From: CAZAQK01 sp046344715 | GTDB lineage: Bacteria > Pseudomonadota > Alphaproteobacteria > Rickettsiales > SXRF01 | DNA length: 64,000 nucleotides | Assembly: GCA_046344715.1 (NCBI GenBank) | Contig: JBKDKX010000012.1 | Location: 1 to 64,000, forward strand | Reading direction: 5' to 3' | In this document: in pieces, positions 8,051 to 16,849 of the stretch | Layout: every line of letters begins with the position of its first letter | How positions within the stretch are numbered: the first letter of the stretch is position 1 | Translations under genes and position numbers: made by a program | Notes under the pieces: model-generated | Databases searched by the model: none | What the model was told of the DNA's origin: nothing | The model's input: only the letters and a program-made list of their open reading frames with translations

Positions 8051-8531
8051 TAAGCACTGATTTTATAAGGATCAGCGCGCTTTTCAAAGCCTGCACACGC
8101 ACCTCTGTGCGATTGCCTTGATATAGGTGCCGTTCCACCTGCGCATGATTTTCTGTTGAAATGCCGATATAGACAAGCCCAACCGGCTTATCCGCCGTGC
8201 CGCCTGTGGGGCCTGCAATGCCTGTGATGCCCACGGCAATATCTGCGCTAGTTTTTTGTCTGCATCGTTCTGCCATTTCCAGAGCGACTTGCTCGCTTAC
8301 TGCGCCAAAATTTTCCAGTGCTTCGGCAGATACGCCAAGGATGTGGTGTTTCATGGTGTTAGAGTAGGTAACAAAGCCGCCCTCAAACACAGTGGATGAA
8401 CCAGAAATCTCTGTGAATAGTGCAGCAAGTAATCCGCCAGTGCAGGATTCCGCACAACTCAGTTTTAGGCCTTTTGCCTTGTATACATCTAATATTTCAG
8501 AGGCTTGTATTATGAGTTCATCACGGAACAT
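8025..8531 (-). CDS. CinA C-terminal domain protein (NMN amidohydrolase, PncC type)
   Basis: Stand-alone CinA C-terminal domain, whose family deamidates nicotinamide mononucleotide in pyridine nucleotide recycling. Motifs are LSCAESCTGGLLAAL near the N terminus and VGITGIAGPTGGTADKPVGLVY in the middle. I take the ATG at 8531, giving 168 aa and an 11-base overlap with pgpA; an alternative ATG lies at 8540. It is the last gene of ispDF-pgpA-cinA, a common alphaproteobacterial order. There is no N-terminal molybdopterin-binding half. Confidence 0.92.
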   Translation of the reverse strand: MFRDELIIQASEILDVYKAKGLKLSCAESCTGGLLAALFTEISGSSTVFEGGFVTYSNTMKHHILGVSAEALENFGAVSEQVALEMAERCRQKTSADIAVGITGIAGPTGGTADKPVGLVYIGISTENHAQVERHLYQGNRTEVRVQALKSALILIKSVLTTSFVSSA

Positions 8532-9045
8532 AATTACCAATCAGGAAGGTCATCAGTGGCTGCAACAGATGTTGTGAGTTAAACAGCAAAGACTCGAGAA
8601 TAAGCACTACATAAAGCAATATAGGGTAAAACGCCGCCAGTATGTCATCCAGCATCACGCCAAACCCGCCCTTTACCTTGCGATCTGCCACGCATACCGG
8701 CCACGGTTTTATAATATCAAAAATGCGAAACAGGATGAATCCAACAAGGTATGATTGCCATGTGGGGAACAATACGGAAAGCAGCAGCCATTGCCCTGCC
8801 ACTTCATCTACCACGATTTCGCCCGGATCTTCTTTGCCGGAATGTTTTACAAATTGCTCTGAAGCCCAGCAGCCGACGATAAATATGGCGATGGCGGCAA
8901 ATAATAACGCCCAGCTACCCAATGTGATTTGTATGGCATAAGCAAAGGGCAGTGCGGCAAGTGAACCTACCGTACCGCTTACGATGGGTGACGTGCCTGC
9001 GCCAAACCATGTAGCAATATACCACCAGACAGGTTTTTTTATCAC
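8521..9045 (-). CDS. pgpA: phosphatidylglycerophosphatase A
   Basis: Membrane enzyme that dephosphorylates phosphatidylglycerol phosphate to phosphatidylglycerol. Family motifs are WFGAGTSPIVSGTVGSLAALP at the N terminus, DPGEIVVDEVAGQW in the centre, and FRIFDIIKPWPV followed by GGFGVMLDDILA. Three or four hydrophobic segments are visible in 174 aa. Its start overlaps the ispDF stop by four bases (9042-9045), and its end overlaps cinA. Confidence 0.95.
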   Translation of the reverse strand: MIKKPVWWYIATWFGAGTSPIVSGTVGSLAALPFAYAIQITLGSWALLFAAIAIFIVGCWASEQFVKHSGKEDPGEIVVDEVAGQWLLLSVLFPTWQSYLVGFILFRIFDIIKPWPVCVADRKVKGGFGVMLDDILAAFYPILLYVVLILESLLFNSQHLLQPLMTFLIGNYVP

Positions 9046-10235
9046 GCAGCTTCCTTAATCGGCATACGTACAGAAACGATCGCTTGTGCTGCGATGCCTT
9101 CGCTGCGGCCCTCAAAACCAAGTTTTTCCGTGGTCGTGGCTTTGATGCTGATGCGCTCTTCAGGCACTTTCAGTAATTGCGCAATGTGATGTATCATCTG
9201 GTTGCGGTATGGCGCAATTTTGGGGCGCTCGCAAATCAGTGTAACGTCTATATTAACAAGCTCGCCGCCGCGCCCACGCAGCATTTCATAGGCGTGCATC
9301 AAGAAACGTGATGAATCCGCGCCCTGCCATTTTAAATCATCGGGCGGAAAATGCTGGCCAATATCCCCTGCGCTGATGGAGCCAAGTATGGCATCCACAA
9401 TGGCGTGCAGCCCCACATCGGCATCAGAAAAACCTCTTAGATAATGCGTGTGAGGAATTTTTACGCCGCAGAGTTTGATGTTTTGCTGTTGAATATGGGT
9501 GTCGGGGTCGTGTGGTCTTAAGGGGTGCACGTCATATCCCATGCCGGTGCGTGTTTCAAATAACAGGCCAAGTGAACCATGCATACGTTCCAAATCCTTT
9601 TCAGTCGTAATTTTAATATTATTAGCGTTGCCCTCAACCAGCGTGAGGTTGCGGCTGGCTTTTTCATACAGCCCGGCATCATCCGTGAGTGATTCGCTTG
9701 CATATTCGCGGTGGAGAGTCAGTAATTCATCAAACATGAACCCTTGAGGTGTTTGCACCGCGTATAAATGTTCACGATTTACCGTTTCCGCAGATGCATC
9801 TTTGGTGATGCGTTTTACTGTATCATTAATGCTGAGGGCAGTGATAACGGCTGTACCTAGTGCTATTTTTTCTATCACGCGGCTGATGAGTGCCTTATTC
9901 ACCAATGGTCTTGCCACATCATGGATAAGGATACGGGCAGGCTTGTGGTAGATTAGGCTTTCAAGGCCAAGCCGCACCGATTCCTGCCGTGTTTTGCCGC
10001 CAATCACGCAGGGAAACAGGGTAAGCCCTTCGATGGCCTTCCTATACATCGGGTGGTGCTCACGGCGGATCACTACCCGTACCCCATCAATGTCAGGATG
10101 GTTCAAAAACACTTTAACCGCCCGTTTCATAACGGTTTCATCGCCAATCGGCAGATATGGTTTGGGGATGCCCGCATTCATCCGCTCGCTAAACCCGGCA
10201 GCAACCAGTAAGGCAATAGTGGGGTTATCTTTCAT
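9042..10235 (-). CDS. ispDF: bifunctional IspD/IspF isoprenoid enzyme
   Basis: Fusion of two MEP-pathway enzymes. The N-terminal IspD (about residues 1-225; LLVAAGFSERMNAGIPKPY, DVARPLV) makes CDP-methylerythritol. The C-terminal IspF (about 235-395; RTGMGYDVHPL, GFSDADVGLHAIVDAILGS) forms the cyclodiphosphate. The fusion is frequent in alphaproteobacteria and epsilonproteobacteria and supports the taxonomic call. Metal ligands are seen in GYDVHP and DADVGLHA. The first gene of a three-gene operon, divergent from dusB. Confidence 0.96.
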   Translation of the reverse strand: MKDNPTIALLVAAGFSERMNAGIPKPYLPIGDETVMKRAVKVFLNHPDIDGVRVVIRREHHPMYRKAIEGLTLFPCVIGGKTRQESVRLGLESLIYHKPARILIHDVARPLVNKALISRVIEKIALGTAVITALSINDTVKRITKDASAETVNREHLYAVQTPQGFMFDELLTLHREYASESLTDDAGLYEKASRNLTLVEGNANNIKITTEKDLERMHGSLGLLFETRTGMGYDVHPLRPHDPDTHIQQQNIKLCGVKIPHTHYLRGFSDADVGLHAIVDAILGSISAGDIGQHFPPDDLKWQGADSSRFLMHAYEMLRGRGGELVNIDVTLICERPKIAPYRNQMIHHIAQLLKVPEERISIKATTTEKLGFEGRSEGIAAQAIVSVRMPIKEAA

Positions 10236-10318
10236 AATTCAGGTGGTAATCCTTGAAAAAAAAGGAATTTTGAGGTATTTGTCCCGCCTAATCTAACGTG
10301 AGTGTGGTAGTAAATTCA

Positions 10319-11338
10319 ATGGCAAATTCAAACCATAATATTTCGGTTGGTGGTGTGCAGATAGAAGCACCTGTCTGGCTTGCGCCGATGACGGGGGTAT
10401 CTGACTTGCCATTCCGCCGTTTGGTAAAAAGTTTTGGTGCAGGGCAGGTGGTATCTGAAATGATTGCTTCGCGTGCTGCCCTAATCGATAACCATAACTT
10501 CAAGCGCATGAGCAGTTTTTCGCCGGATGAATATCCGTTTGCCATTCAGCTTGCGGGCTGTGACCCTGAGATTATGGCTGAAGCTGCGAAGCTGAATGAA
10601 GATCGTGGTGCGCAGATTATTGATATAAATTTCGGTTGTCCGGTAAAAAAAGTGGTGGGGAGCTACGCGGGTTCTGCTCTCATGCGTGAGGTGCCTCTGG
10701 CCACCAAAATTTTGCAGGCGGTGGTGAAAGCCGTAAAAATTCCGGTGACGCTTAAGATGCGTACTGGCTGGGATGATGCCAGCCGTAATGCGCCGGAAAT
10801 GGCGCGCATTGCCGAAGATGCAGGGATTACGCTACTTACCGTGCATGGGCGCACGCGCTGTCAGATGTATAAAGGCCATGCTGACTGGAAGTTTATTCGT
10901 CAGGTGAAAGAGGCAGTGAAACTACCAGTTATCGCCAATGGAGACATTACTACGTTTGATGATGTGGACAGGGCGTTGTTGGAATCCGGCGCCGATGGCG
11001 TGATGATTGGTCGTGGAGCCTATGGCCGCCCGTGGTTTGTATCGCAGGTGGCGCAATATCTTAAAACCGGTGTAAGGCCTGAAAATCCATCACTTGTCGA
11101 GCAACTCGATATTATCCTGAAGCATTATGACGATATGCTGAGTGTTTATGGCGTGGAGAATGGCGCCATGGTGGCGCGTAAACATATTGGCTGGTATTCG
11201 GCTGGATTGCATGAATCGGCGGCGTTCCGCCAGCATGTGAATACATTGACTAACCCTGATGAAGTGAAGCAGGAAATAAAGAATTTCTATACAAAAGTAA
11301 TGAATATTAATGCTGCTGCGTTGAAACAGGCGGCTTAG
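10319..11338 (+). CDS. dusB: tRNA-dihydrouridine synthase B (NifR3 family)
   Basis: FMN enzyme that reduces uridine to dihydrouridine in tRNA. Motifs are LAPMTGVSDLPFRRL, IDINFGCPVKKV with the catalytic Cys, VHGRTRCQMYKG, and VIANGDI followed by GADGVMIGRGAYGRPW. The ATG at 10319 gives 339 aa; a GTG at 10298 would add seven residues and neither has a clear ribosome site. In alphaproteobacteria this gene (nifR3) normally precedes ntrBC-ntrYX, and in enterics it precedes fis. Here a small Fis-like gene follows directly. Confidence 0.95.
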   Translation: MANSNHNISVGGVQIEAPVWLAPMTGVSDLPFRRLVKSFGAGQVVSEMIASRAALIDNHNFKRMSSFSPDEYPFAIQLAGCDPEIMAEAAKLNEDRGAQIIDINFGCPVKKVVGSYAGSALMREVPLATKILQAVVKAVKIPVTLKMRTGWDDASRNAPEMARIAEDAGITLLTVHGRTRCQMYKGHADWKFIRQVKEAVKLPVIANGDITTFDDVDRALLESGADGVMIGRGAYGRPWFVSQVAQYLKTGVRPENPSLVEQLDIILKHYDDMLSVYGVENGAMVARKHIGWYSAGLHESAAFRQHVNTLTNPDEVKQEIKNFYTKVMNINAAALKQAA

Positions 11339-11346
11339 GCGGTGAT

Positions 11347-11628
11347 ATGAGCAATCATCCTGCCCAAAGTAATGTACCGCAGGATACGCTGGAAAAAAGC
11401 GTTGAGCGGCATATGCGTCAGTACTTTGCTGCCCATAGCGCTGGTGGATTACCTCCTTCCGGCCTTTACTGGCGCACTTTGCCGTTATTTGAACGCCCTT
11501 TACTTGAGATTGCGCTGCAGGCAACAGGGTATAATCAGATCAAGGCGGCGCGTCTGCTTGGGATAAACCGCAATACGTTACGTAAAAAGATTACCGAATT
11601 AAATATAGTCATGCCGGATAATAAGTGA
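11347..11628 (+). CDS. Fis-like DNA-binding protein (NtrC C-terminal domain type)
   Basis: A 93-aa protein whose last 45 residues form a Fis/NtrC helix-turn-helix: LLEIALQATGYNQIKAARLLG followed by INRNTLRKKITEL. The N-terminal half is acidic/polar with no receiver or AAA+ domain. It starts 8 bases after dusB and overlaps ntrY by four bases (ATGA). It occupies the position of ntrB-ntrC in the alphaproteobacterial nifR3-ntrBC-ntrYX cluster. It could be a Fis orthologue or a truncated NtrC; sequence alone does not separate these. Confidence 0.88.
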   Translation: MSNHPAQSNVPQDTLEKSVERHMRQYFAAHSAGGLPPSGLYWRTLPLFERPLLEIALQATGYNQIKAARLLGINRNTLRKKITELNIVMPDNK

Positions 11629-13823
11629 TGCAGGCATCTCTCAAACATAGCATCATTAATAGCTGGATCGGTCGTAACCTCGTGCCGGTGCTTACTCTCG
11701 CGGCATTTGTTTCTGCAATATATACCTATGTAATTATCACCGGCCAGAATGAACCGCTTGGCCTGAAGCCTAAGAAAATCAATTTTCTGGTTACACTCAA
11801 TCTTGCGTTGCTTGTTGCACTGATTGGCGTTGTGGCAATGCGTGTGGTCAAGCTATGGAGCGCGGTACGCAGCGGTATCGCCGGTTCACAGCTGCAAAGG
11901 CGAATTGTTGTATTATTCAGTTTGGTTGCCATTCTGCCCACGATTGCGGTTTCAATATTTTCTGCCATGTTTTTTAATCTCGGTATCCAGACATGGTTTG
12001 ACGACAGGGTGCAAACCGCAGTCAATGAATCGCTAGCGGTAGCCGAGGCATATCTTAAAGAGCATCAGGAAAATATTCGTGGCGATGTGGTGGCGATGGC
12101 GAACGACTTAAATCAGTCGGCGCATCTGGCATTTGTGAATCCGGCGGAGTTCAACCAGATTGTTGCTACACAATCAACGCTGCGTGAACTGGCAGAGGCT
12201 ATTGTATTCCAGCGTGATAAAATTTTGGCACAGGGGCGTTTCAGTTTTGCCTTGGCATTTGAAACAGTTCCGCAGAATGTGATGGAACGCGCCGGTAAGG
12301 GCGACGTGGTCATTATGGCGGAGAAGGATAGCGACAAGGTGCGGGCACTGGTGCGGCTGGATGCTCTACCGGATGCATATCTTATGGTTGGGCGGTTGAT
12401 TGATAGCAAAGTGCTTATGCATATGCAGAATTCACAGGGAGCAGTGAATGCGTATGGCAAACTGAAAACACAATTGGATCAGTTGCAGATTATCTTCTCG
12501 GTTGTTTTTGTTACGTTGGCATTGCTACTTTTGCTTTCTTCTATTGGCTATGGGATGGTGTTTGCCGCTAATTTGACAAAACCGATTTCTGGTCTTGTGG
12601 GGGCGGCAGAGCGTATCCGTGGCGGGGATTACAGCGCACGTGTGCAGGTTCCAGAAACCAAGGATGAGGTAGGAATGTTAGGGCGTGCGTTTAACCGCAT
12701 GACCGAACAATTGCAAAGCCAGCGCACGGAATTAATTGAGGCAAACCGAAGGTTGGATGAGCGCAGGCGGTTTACCGAGGCGGTGCTTTCCGGTGTGTCT
12801 GCTGGTGTTATTGCGCTGGATCGTAATAAGCGGATCACGTTATTTAATCGGTCATCTTCCAGCATTCTTGCCGGTTTGGATCAGGCAGTCAGTACGGATC
12901 TGGCGATTGAAGAAGTGTTGCCAGGCATCAGTGAAATGCTTGCACACGCGGAACATCTTTCAGGTGAAGTGGCTGATAACACACTTACACTTGAAAAGAA
13001 CAATAAGATACTCACGCTTCATGTGCGGGTAACGGTTGAAAAACTGGGCGAAGAAATTGAAGGCTTCATTGTAACGTTTGATGATATCACCATGTTGGTA
13101 TCAGCCCAGCGCACGGCAGCGTGGGCAGATGTGGCACGGCGTGTGGCTCATGAAATAAAAAACCCGCTCACACCTATTCAGCTGGCAACTGAGCGGCTCA
13201 AGAAAAAATACCTCAAATTTATTACTGAGGATGAGGATAATTACGTAAAATATATCGATACCATTGCCAAGCACGCCGGTGATATTGGCAAAATGGTGGA
13301 AGAGTTCGTATCGTTTGCCCGTATGCCAACGCCTGTGTTTGTTGATGAAGATGTGGCCAGTATACTCAAGAAGGCTCTGTTTTCTGCACAGGTAGCCAAT
13401 CCTGCAATTGAATTTATTCAGACTATGCCTGAATCGGCGATTGCAATGAATATGGACGAACGCCAGATGAGCCAGGTGTTTACCAACTTATTGAAGAATG
13501 CAGCAGAATCGGTGGAAACCAAGCTTTCATTGGCAAAAAATGAAGGTATGCAGGGGCGTATTTCTACATCTTTGGCTATAGACAACGGTCAGATACACAT
13601 CATTATTGAGGATAACGGCACGGGTTTTCCAGTGGGCGACGCGCAAAAAATGTTTGAACCCTATGTTACTACCCGCAGTAAGGGAACCGGCCTAGGTCTG
13701 GCTATTGTTAAAAAAATTATTGAAGATCATAAGGGTAAGATAATACTCGAGAATATTTCTTCTGGCGGAGCGCGAGTAACGCTTTCTTTTTTGCAACACT
13801 GTGATATAAATGCCGCAAATTAG
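11625..13823 (+). CDS. ntrY: sensor histidine kinase NtrY
   Basis: Membrane sensor kinase of the NtrY/NtrX pair, linked to nitrogen metabolism, redox and envelope responses in alphaproteobacteria. Three N-terminal membrane segments (about 15-110) precede a periplasmic region of about 170 aa and a fourth segment (about 285-310). HAMP, a PAS-like domain (about 385-490) and HisKA follow, with ARRVAHEIKNPLTPIQL and phospho-acceptor His509. The HATPase domain has NLLKNAAESV, DNGTGFP and GTGLGLAIVKKI. The 732-aa length is normal. Co-translated with the Fis-like gene, 18 bases from ntrX. Confidence 0.95.
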   Translation: MMQASLKHSIINSWIGRNLVPVLTLAAFVSAIYTYVIITGQNEPLGLKPKKINFLVTLNLALLVALIGVVAMRVVKLWSAVRSGIAGSQLQRRIVVLFSLVAILPTIAVSIFSAMFFNLGIQTWFDDRVQTAVNESLAVAEAYLKEHQENIRGDVVAMANDLNQSAHLAFVNPAEFNQIVATQSTLRELAEAIVFQRDKILAQGRFSFALAFETVPQNVMERAGKGDVVIMAEKDSDKVRALVRLDALPDAYLMVGRLIDSKVLMHMQNSQGAVNAYGKLKTQLDQLQIIFSVVFVTLALLLLLSSIGYGMVFAANLTKPISGLVGAAERIRGGDYSARVQVPETKDEVGMLGRAFNRMTEQLQSQRTELIEANRRLDERRRFTEAVLSGVSAGVIALDRNKRITLFNRSSSSILAGLDQAVSTDLAIEEVLPGISEMLAHAEHLSGEVADNTLTLEKNNKILTLHVRVTVEKLGEEIEGFIVTFDDITMLVSAQRTAAWADVARRVAHEIKNPLTPIQLATERLKKKYLKFITEDEDNYVKYIDTIAKHAGDIGKMVEEFVSFARMPTPVFVDEDVASILKKALFSAQVANPAIEFIQTMPESAIAMNMDERQMSQVFTNLLKNAAESVETKLSLAKNEGMQGRISTSLAIDNGQIHIIIEDNGTGFPVGDAQKMFEPYVTTRSKGTGLGLAIVKKIIEDHKGKIILENISSGGARVTLSFLQHCDINAAN

Positions 13824-13841
13824 TGGCTAGCTAGGGACTAT

Positions 13842-15236
13842 ATGACCTCTGATATACTCATAATAGATGATGAAGCGGACATCCGCGATCTCGTATCCGA
13901 TATATTAAAAGACGCAAAATATTCGACAAGAACTGCTGGAAGTAGCGATGCGGCTTTTCGTGCTATAGCGGAGCGTGTGCCATCCGCCATTATTCTGGAT
14001 ATCTGGCTTCAGGGCAGCGAGCTGGACGGGCTTGGTATTCTTGAAATGGTTAAGAAGAAACATCCTAACCTGCCCATTATTATGATAAGCGGGCATGGTA
14101 ATATTGAAACAGCTGTTTCTGCCATCAAAATCGGTGCTTACGACTTTATCGAGAAGCCCTTCAAGGAAGACAGGTTGTTGCTTATCGTTGCACGGGCACT
14201 GGAACACGCAAGACTCAGCAATGAGAATCAGGAATTAAAGACACGCGGTAAGCAGGAAACTCAATTAAATGGTGTGTCAAACGCTATCCAGCAAATACGG
14301 CAGGCCATTGAGAAGATAGCACCTACTTCCAGCCGTGTACTCATTACCGGTGCGCCTGGTACGGGTAAAGAGATGTTGGCGCGGATGATTCATGCAAAAT
14401 CTGGCCGTGCCAGTGCTAACTTTGTGGTGATGAATGCCGCTGGTCTTACGCCAGACCGTGTGGAAGCAGAGCTATTCGGTGTTGAAGACAGCAACCCAAA
14501 CGGGGGTGCTGAAAAACTTGGCCTCTTTGAACGCGCCCATAATGGTACACTTTTTATTGATGAAGTGGCGGACATGCCGCTTGAGACACAGGGTAAAGTA
14601 CTGCGTGCATTGCAAGAACAGAGTTTTACGCGTATTCGTGGTAACCGTAAGGTGGAAGTAGACGTGCGTGTTATTGCCGCCAGCAACCGTGATTTAGAAT
14701 CCGAAATTGCCGCTGGCCGCTTCCGTGAGGAATTATATTACCGCTTGAATGTTGTGCCTCTGCGTATGCCGTCGCTCAAAGACAGGCGCGAGGATATTCC
14801 GGAATTATGCCGCTATTTCCTTAAACGCTCATCAGAAACTGCGGGGCTTCCGGTGCGTGAACTCGCAGAAGATGCTGTGGTGATGCTTCAGGCCTATCAC
14901 TGGCCTGGAAATGTTCGCCAACTGAGAAATATGATGGAGTGGTTGCTTATCATGACATCCGGCAATAAAGAACCGATTGCAGCATCAGAACTGCCGCCGG
15001 AAATTTTATCGTCTAGTCCTGTGCTGGCAAGGCCAGAGACGAATGCAGATATTATGTCTATGGCATTGCGCGACGCGCGGGAGCTTTTTGAAAAACAATA
15101 TCTGGCGGCGCAGATTGATCGTTTTGGCGGCAACATTTCCAAAACATCATCGTTTGTGGGTATGGAGCGTTCTGCGTTGCATCGCAAGCTCAAGATGCTT
15201 GGCATTAATGATGATGCAGAAGAAAAAGTGGGTTAG
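13842..15236 (+). CDS. ntrX: response regulator NtrX
   Basis: Partner regulator of NtrY. The receiver domain (1-120) has the DD pair at 9-10, phospho-acceptor Asp53 (ILDIW) and Lys in EKPFK. The AAA+ domain has Walker A GAPGTGKE and Walker B GTLFIDE, and the C-terminal Fis-type helix-turn-helix includes GNISKTSSFVGMERSALHRKL. The GAFTGA loop that contacts sigma-54 is absent: ELFGVEDSNPNGGAEKLG stands there. Several alphaproteobacterial NtrX proteins share that feature and probably do not use sigma-54. Length 464 aa. Confidence 0.95.
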   Translation: MTSDILIIDDEADIRDLVSDILKDAKYSTRTAGSSDAAFRAIAERVPSAIILDIWLQGSELDGLGILEMVKKKHPNLPIIMISGHGNIETAVSAIKIGAYDFIEKPFKEDRLLLIVARALEHARLSNENQELKTRGKQETQLNGVSNAIQQIRQAIEKIAPTSSRVLITGAPGTGKEMLARMIHAKSGRASANFVVMNAAGLTPDRVEAELFGVEDSNPNGGAEKLGLFERAHNGTLFIDEVADMPLETQGKVLRALQEQSFTRIRGNRKVEVDVRVIAASNRDLESEIAAGRFREELYYRLNVVPLRMPSLKDRREDIPELCRYFLKRSSETAGLPVRELAEDAVVMLQAYHWPGNVRQLRNMMEWLLIMTSGNKEPIAASELPPEILSSSPVLARPETNADIMSMALRDARELFEKQYLAAQIDRFGGNISKTSSFVGMERSALHRKLKMLGINDDAEEKVG

Positions 15237-15304
15237 TTAAATATTCACAGAGACGCTTGTCTCGGGTTTGCCTTACATGTGGACGATACACCAAGACGTG
15301 CCGC

Positions 15305-15898
15305 TTATTTCGTCAGCCTTTTTACTTCGCGGTCTACAATACGTTCTACGATGGCGGGGAGATTGGTATCCAGCCATTCTTTAATCATGGGGCGGAGCAT
15401 AGCCGCAACCATATCCTCTACGCTCGTACCAGACTTAAAAGCTGGAGAGGGAGTTGTAACTACTGGTGGCAATTCATCATCCCTTTTTAGTTTGTTGAAA
15501 GAAGCAGCGGCAGCGGCTGATGCCGACTCGGAAAGCATGGGGTCGGACGGTGCAGAAGATGCGGGTGTCGTAGGTTTTGCAGCAGGTGCGGCCGCCGGAC
15601 TTACCGGAGCAGGAGGTGCGGTTTTTTCGGCACCCACGGCATCATCAATCTGGCTCAATACATCGTTTGACGCGGCGGTAGCCGCAGTCGGTGTTTCATC
15701 AGGCAACATTTCAGTAAGTTCTAGCACATCTGAACCCGGCACATCCTCGTCAGACGTAGAGGAAGCAGCACCATTGGCAGGCGTTACCTCCGTGCCATCC
15801 TCAGCAATGATCTTCTTTATCGATTGGAGGATTTCCTCCATCGAAGGATCTTGCTCTGCGCCAGTACCTTTGGCTTCCTGCGGTGTGGGTGATTCCAT
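15305..15898 (-). CDS. popZ: polar organizing protein PopZ (DUF2497)
   Basis: PopZ self-assembles at cell poles in alphaproteobacteria and anchors the ParB-bound centromere and polar signalling proteins. The N-terminal helix DPSMEEILQSIKKIIAEDG and C-terminal helices VAAMLRPMIKEWLDTNLPAIVERIVDREV are the family signatures. Between them is a disordered Pro/Ala/Ser/acidic linker of about 110 residues. The ATG at 15898 is preceded by AGGA, while an upstream GTG at 15913 is less likely. PopZ often sits between tolC and valS; here pcm is retained upstream but tolC and valS are absent. Confidence 0.92.
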   Translation of the reverse strand: MESPTPQEAKGTGAEQDPSMEEILQSIKKIIAEDGTEVTPANGAASSTSDEDVPGSDVLELTEMLPDETPTAATAASNDVLSQIDDAVGAEKTAPPAPVSPAAAPAAKPTTPASSAPSDPMLSESASAAAAASFNKLKRDDELPPVVTTPSPAFKSGTSVEDMVAAMLRPMIKEWLDTNLPAIVERIVDREVKRLTK

Positions 15899-16028
15899 CC
15901 CTGTCCTGAACACTATATGTTGTAGATTATCCTACTGAACATAAATGATGTTGTATTAAAAAACTATTTATATGTACCAAGCAACAACATTTTGCAAAAT
16001 GTTGATGCAGAATGATTACAGGTGATGG

Positions 16029-16706
16029 TTAAAATTTGAAGGAAGCATTGCGTTCAAAATTCGGCAGAAGCGCAGCGCCACAGTCAAAATACTCGCGTGA
16101 TTGCAGCTGATTGCCCACACGTTTTACCAGTAATAATTTCCCAAGCCCCATATTCGAACCCGGGCGCAGTGATTTGCGATGCACTGCAACAAGGCGACCA
16201 TTGATAGCAAGTTGCGATGCTAAATCTTCCGGTACAAAATCAATCGCGCCATTTACCAGAATTACATCGTAAGGCGCGGAAAGCGCATAACCATCAGCCA
16301 GTGATTTCACCTGCTGCACATCTACATTGGTGAGGTGCAGTTTTGCGAGGTTGGTGCGAATCTGTTTGACATATTCGGCATCAATTTCCGTGGTCACGAT
16401 GTGGGAGGCAAGCCATGCAAGCACGGCGGCAGAATAGCCCGAAAGCGCGCCCACGCAAAGCACACGGCAGGCAGGCGTGATTTCAGAAAGTTGCAACATG
16501 CGTGCAAAGGTAAGGGGCTCAAGCAGGAAGCGGCCATTTCCTACATCTAAATCTTCATCCACGTAGGCGCAGCCATGCAGGTGTGCGGGCAGAAAATCCT
16601 CGCGTTTTATGGTGTTCAGCGCGGTCAAAATACGCTTGTCCAATACATCGTTGGTGAGTATCTGGCCTAAAATCATATTCATGGATTGCGAAGACGTGGG
16701 GTACAT
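16029..16706 (-). CDS. protein-L-isoaspartate O-methyltransferase family protein
   Basis: SAM-dependent methyltransferase of the Pcm family. In this alphaproteobacterial subgroup the gene lies beside tolC/popZ, and repair activity is not established. Visible features are VLDKRILTALNTIKREDFLP, the SAM-binding VLCVGALSGYSAAVLAWLA and acidic VTTEID. The substrate motif NGAIDFVPEDLASQL replaces the usual TAAP-type sequence. The start at ATG 16706 gives 225 aa; an in-frame ATG at 16727 adds seven residues and runs toward the upstream repeats. It lies between popZ and ileS on the same strand. Confidence 0.88.
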   Translation of the reverse strand: MYPTSSQSMNMILGQILTNDVLDKRILTALNTIKREDFLPAHLHGCAYVDEDLDVGNGRFLLEPLTFARMLQLSEITPACRVLCVGALSGYSAAVLAWLASHIVTTEIDAEYVKQIRTNLAKLHLTNVDVQQVKSLADGYALSAPYDVILVNGAIDFVPEDLASQLAINGRLVAVHRKSLRPGSNMGLGKLLLVKRVGNQLQSREYFDCGAALLPNFERNASFKF

Positions 16707-16718
16707 AGTTTCTCCTAA

Positions 16719-16846
16719 TCCCCGCACTTGTTGCGGGGTCTGGTTATATTTCTGTCATCGCGAGGATATTAAGCGATGTGGCGATCCGGAACTGGATTGC
16801 TTCGCTTTGCTCACAATGACGACCGAACCCCGCCATTCGGCGGGGC
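16719..16846. repeat. composite palindromic repeat block between ileS and pcm
   Basis: Three palindromes lie side by side. CCCCGCA-loop-TGCGGGG is at 16720-16738. An imperfect inverted pair GTCATCGCGAG / CTCACAATGAC spans 16754-16821. CCCCGCC-ATTC-GGCGGGG is at 16828-16846. The central unit shares its ends and the GGATTGCTTCGCT core with the element at 28718-28821. The block fills nearly all of the 143-base gap and may form terminator-like hairpins in the ileS-pcm transcript. Confidence 0.85.
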
Positions 16847-16849
16847 TTA

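Noticed and set aside
15279..15938. 219-aa plus-strand frame opposite popZ
   Set aside because: It is a Ser/Ala-rich complement of the low-complexity PopZ linker; the minus frame carries clear DUF2497 helices.
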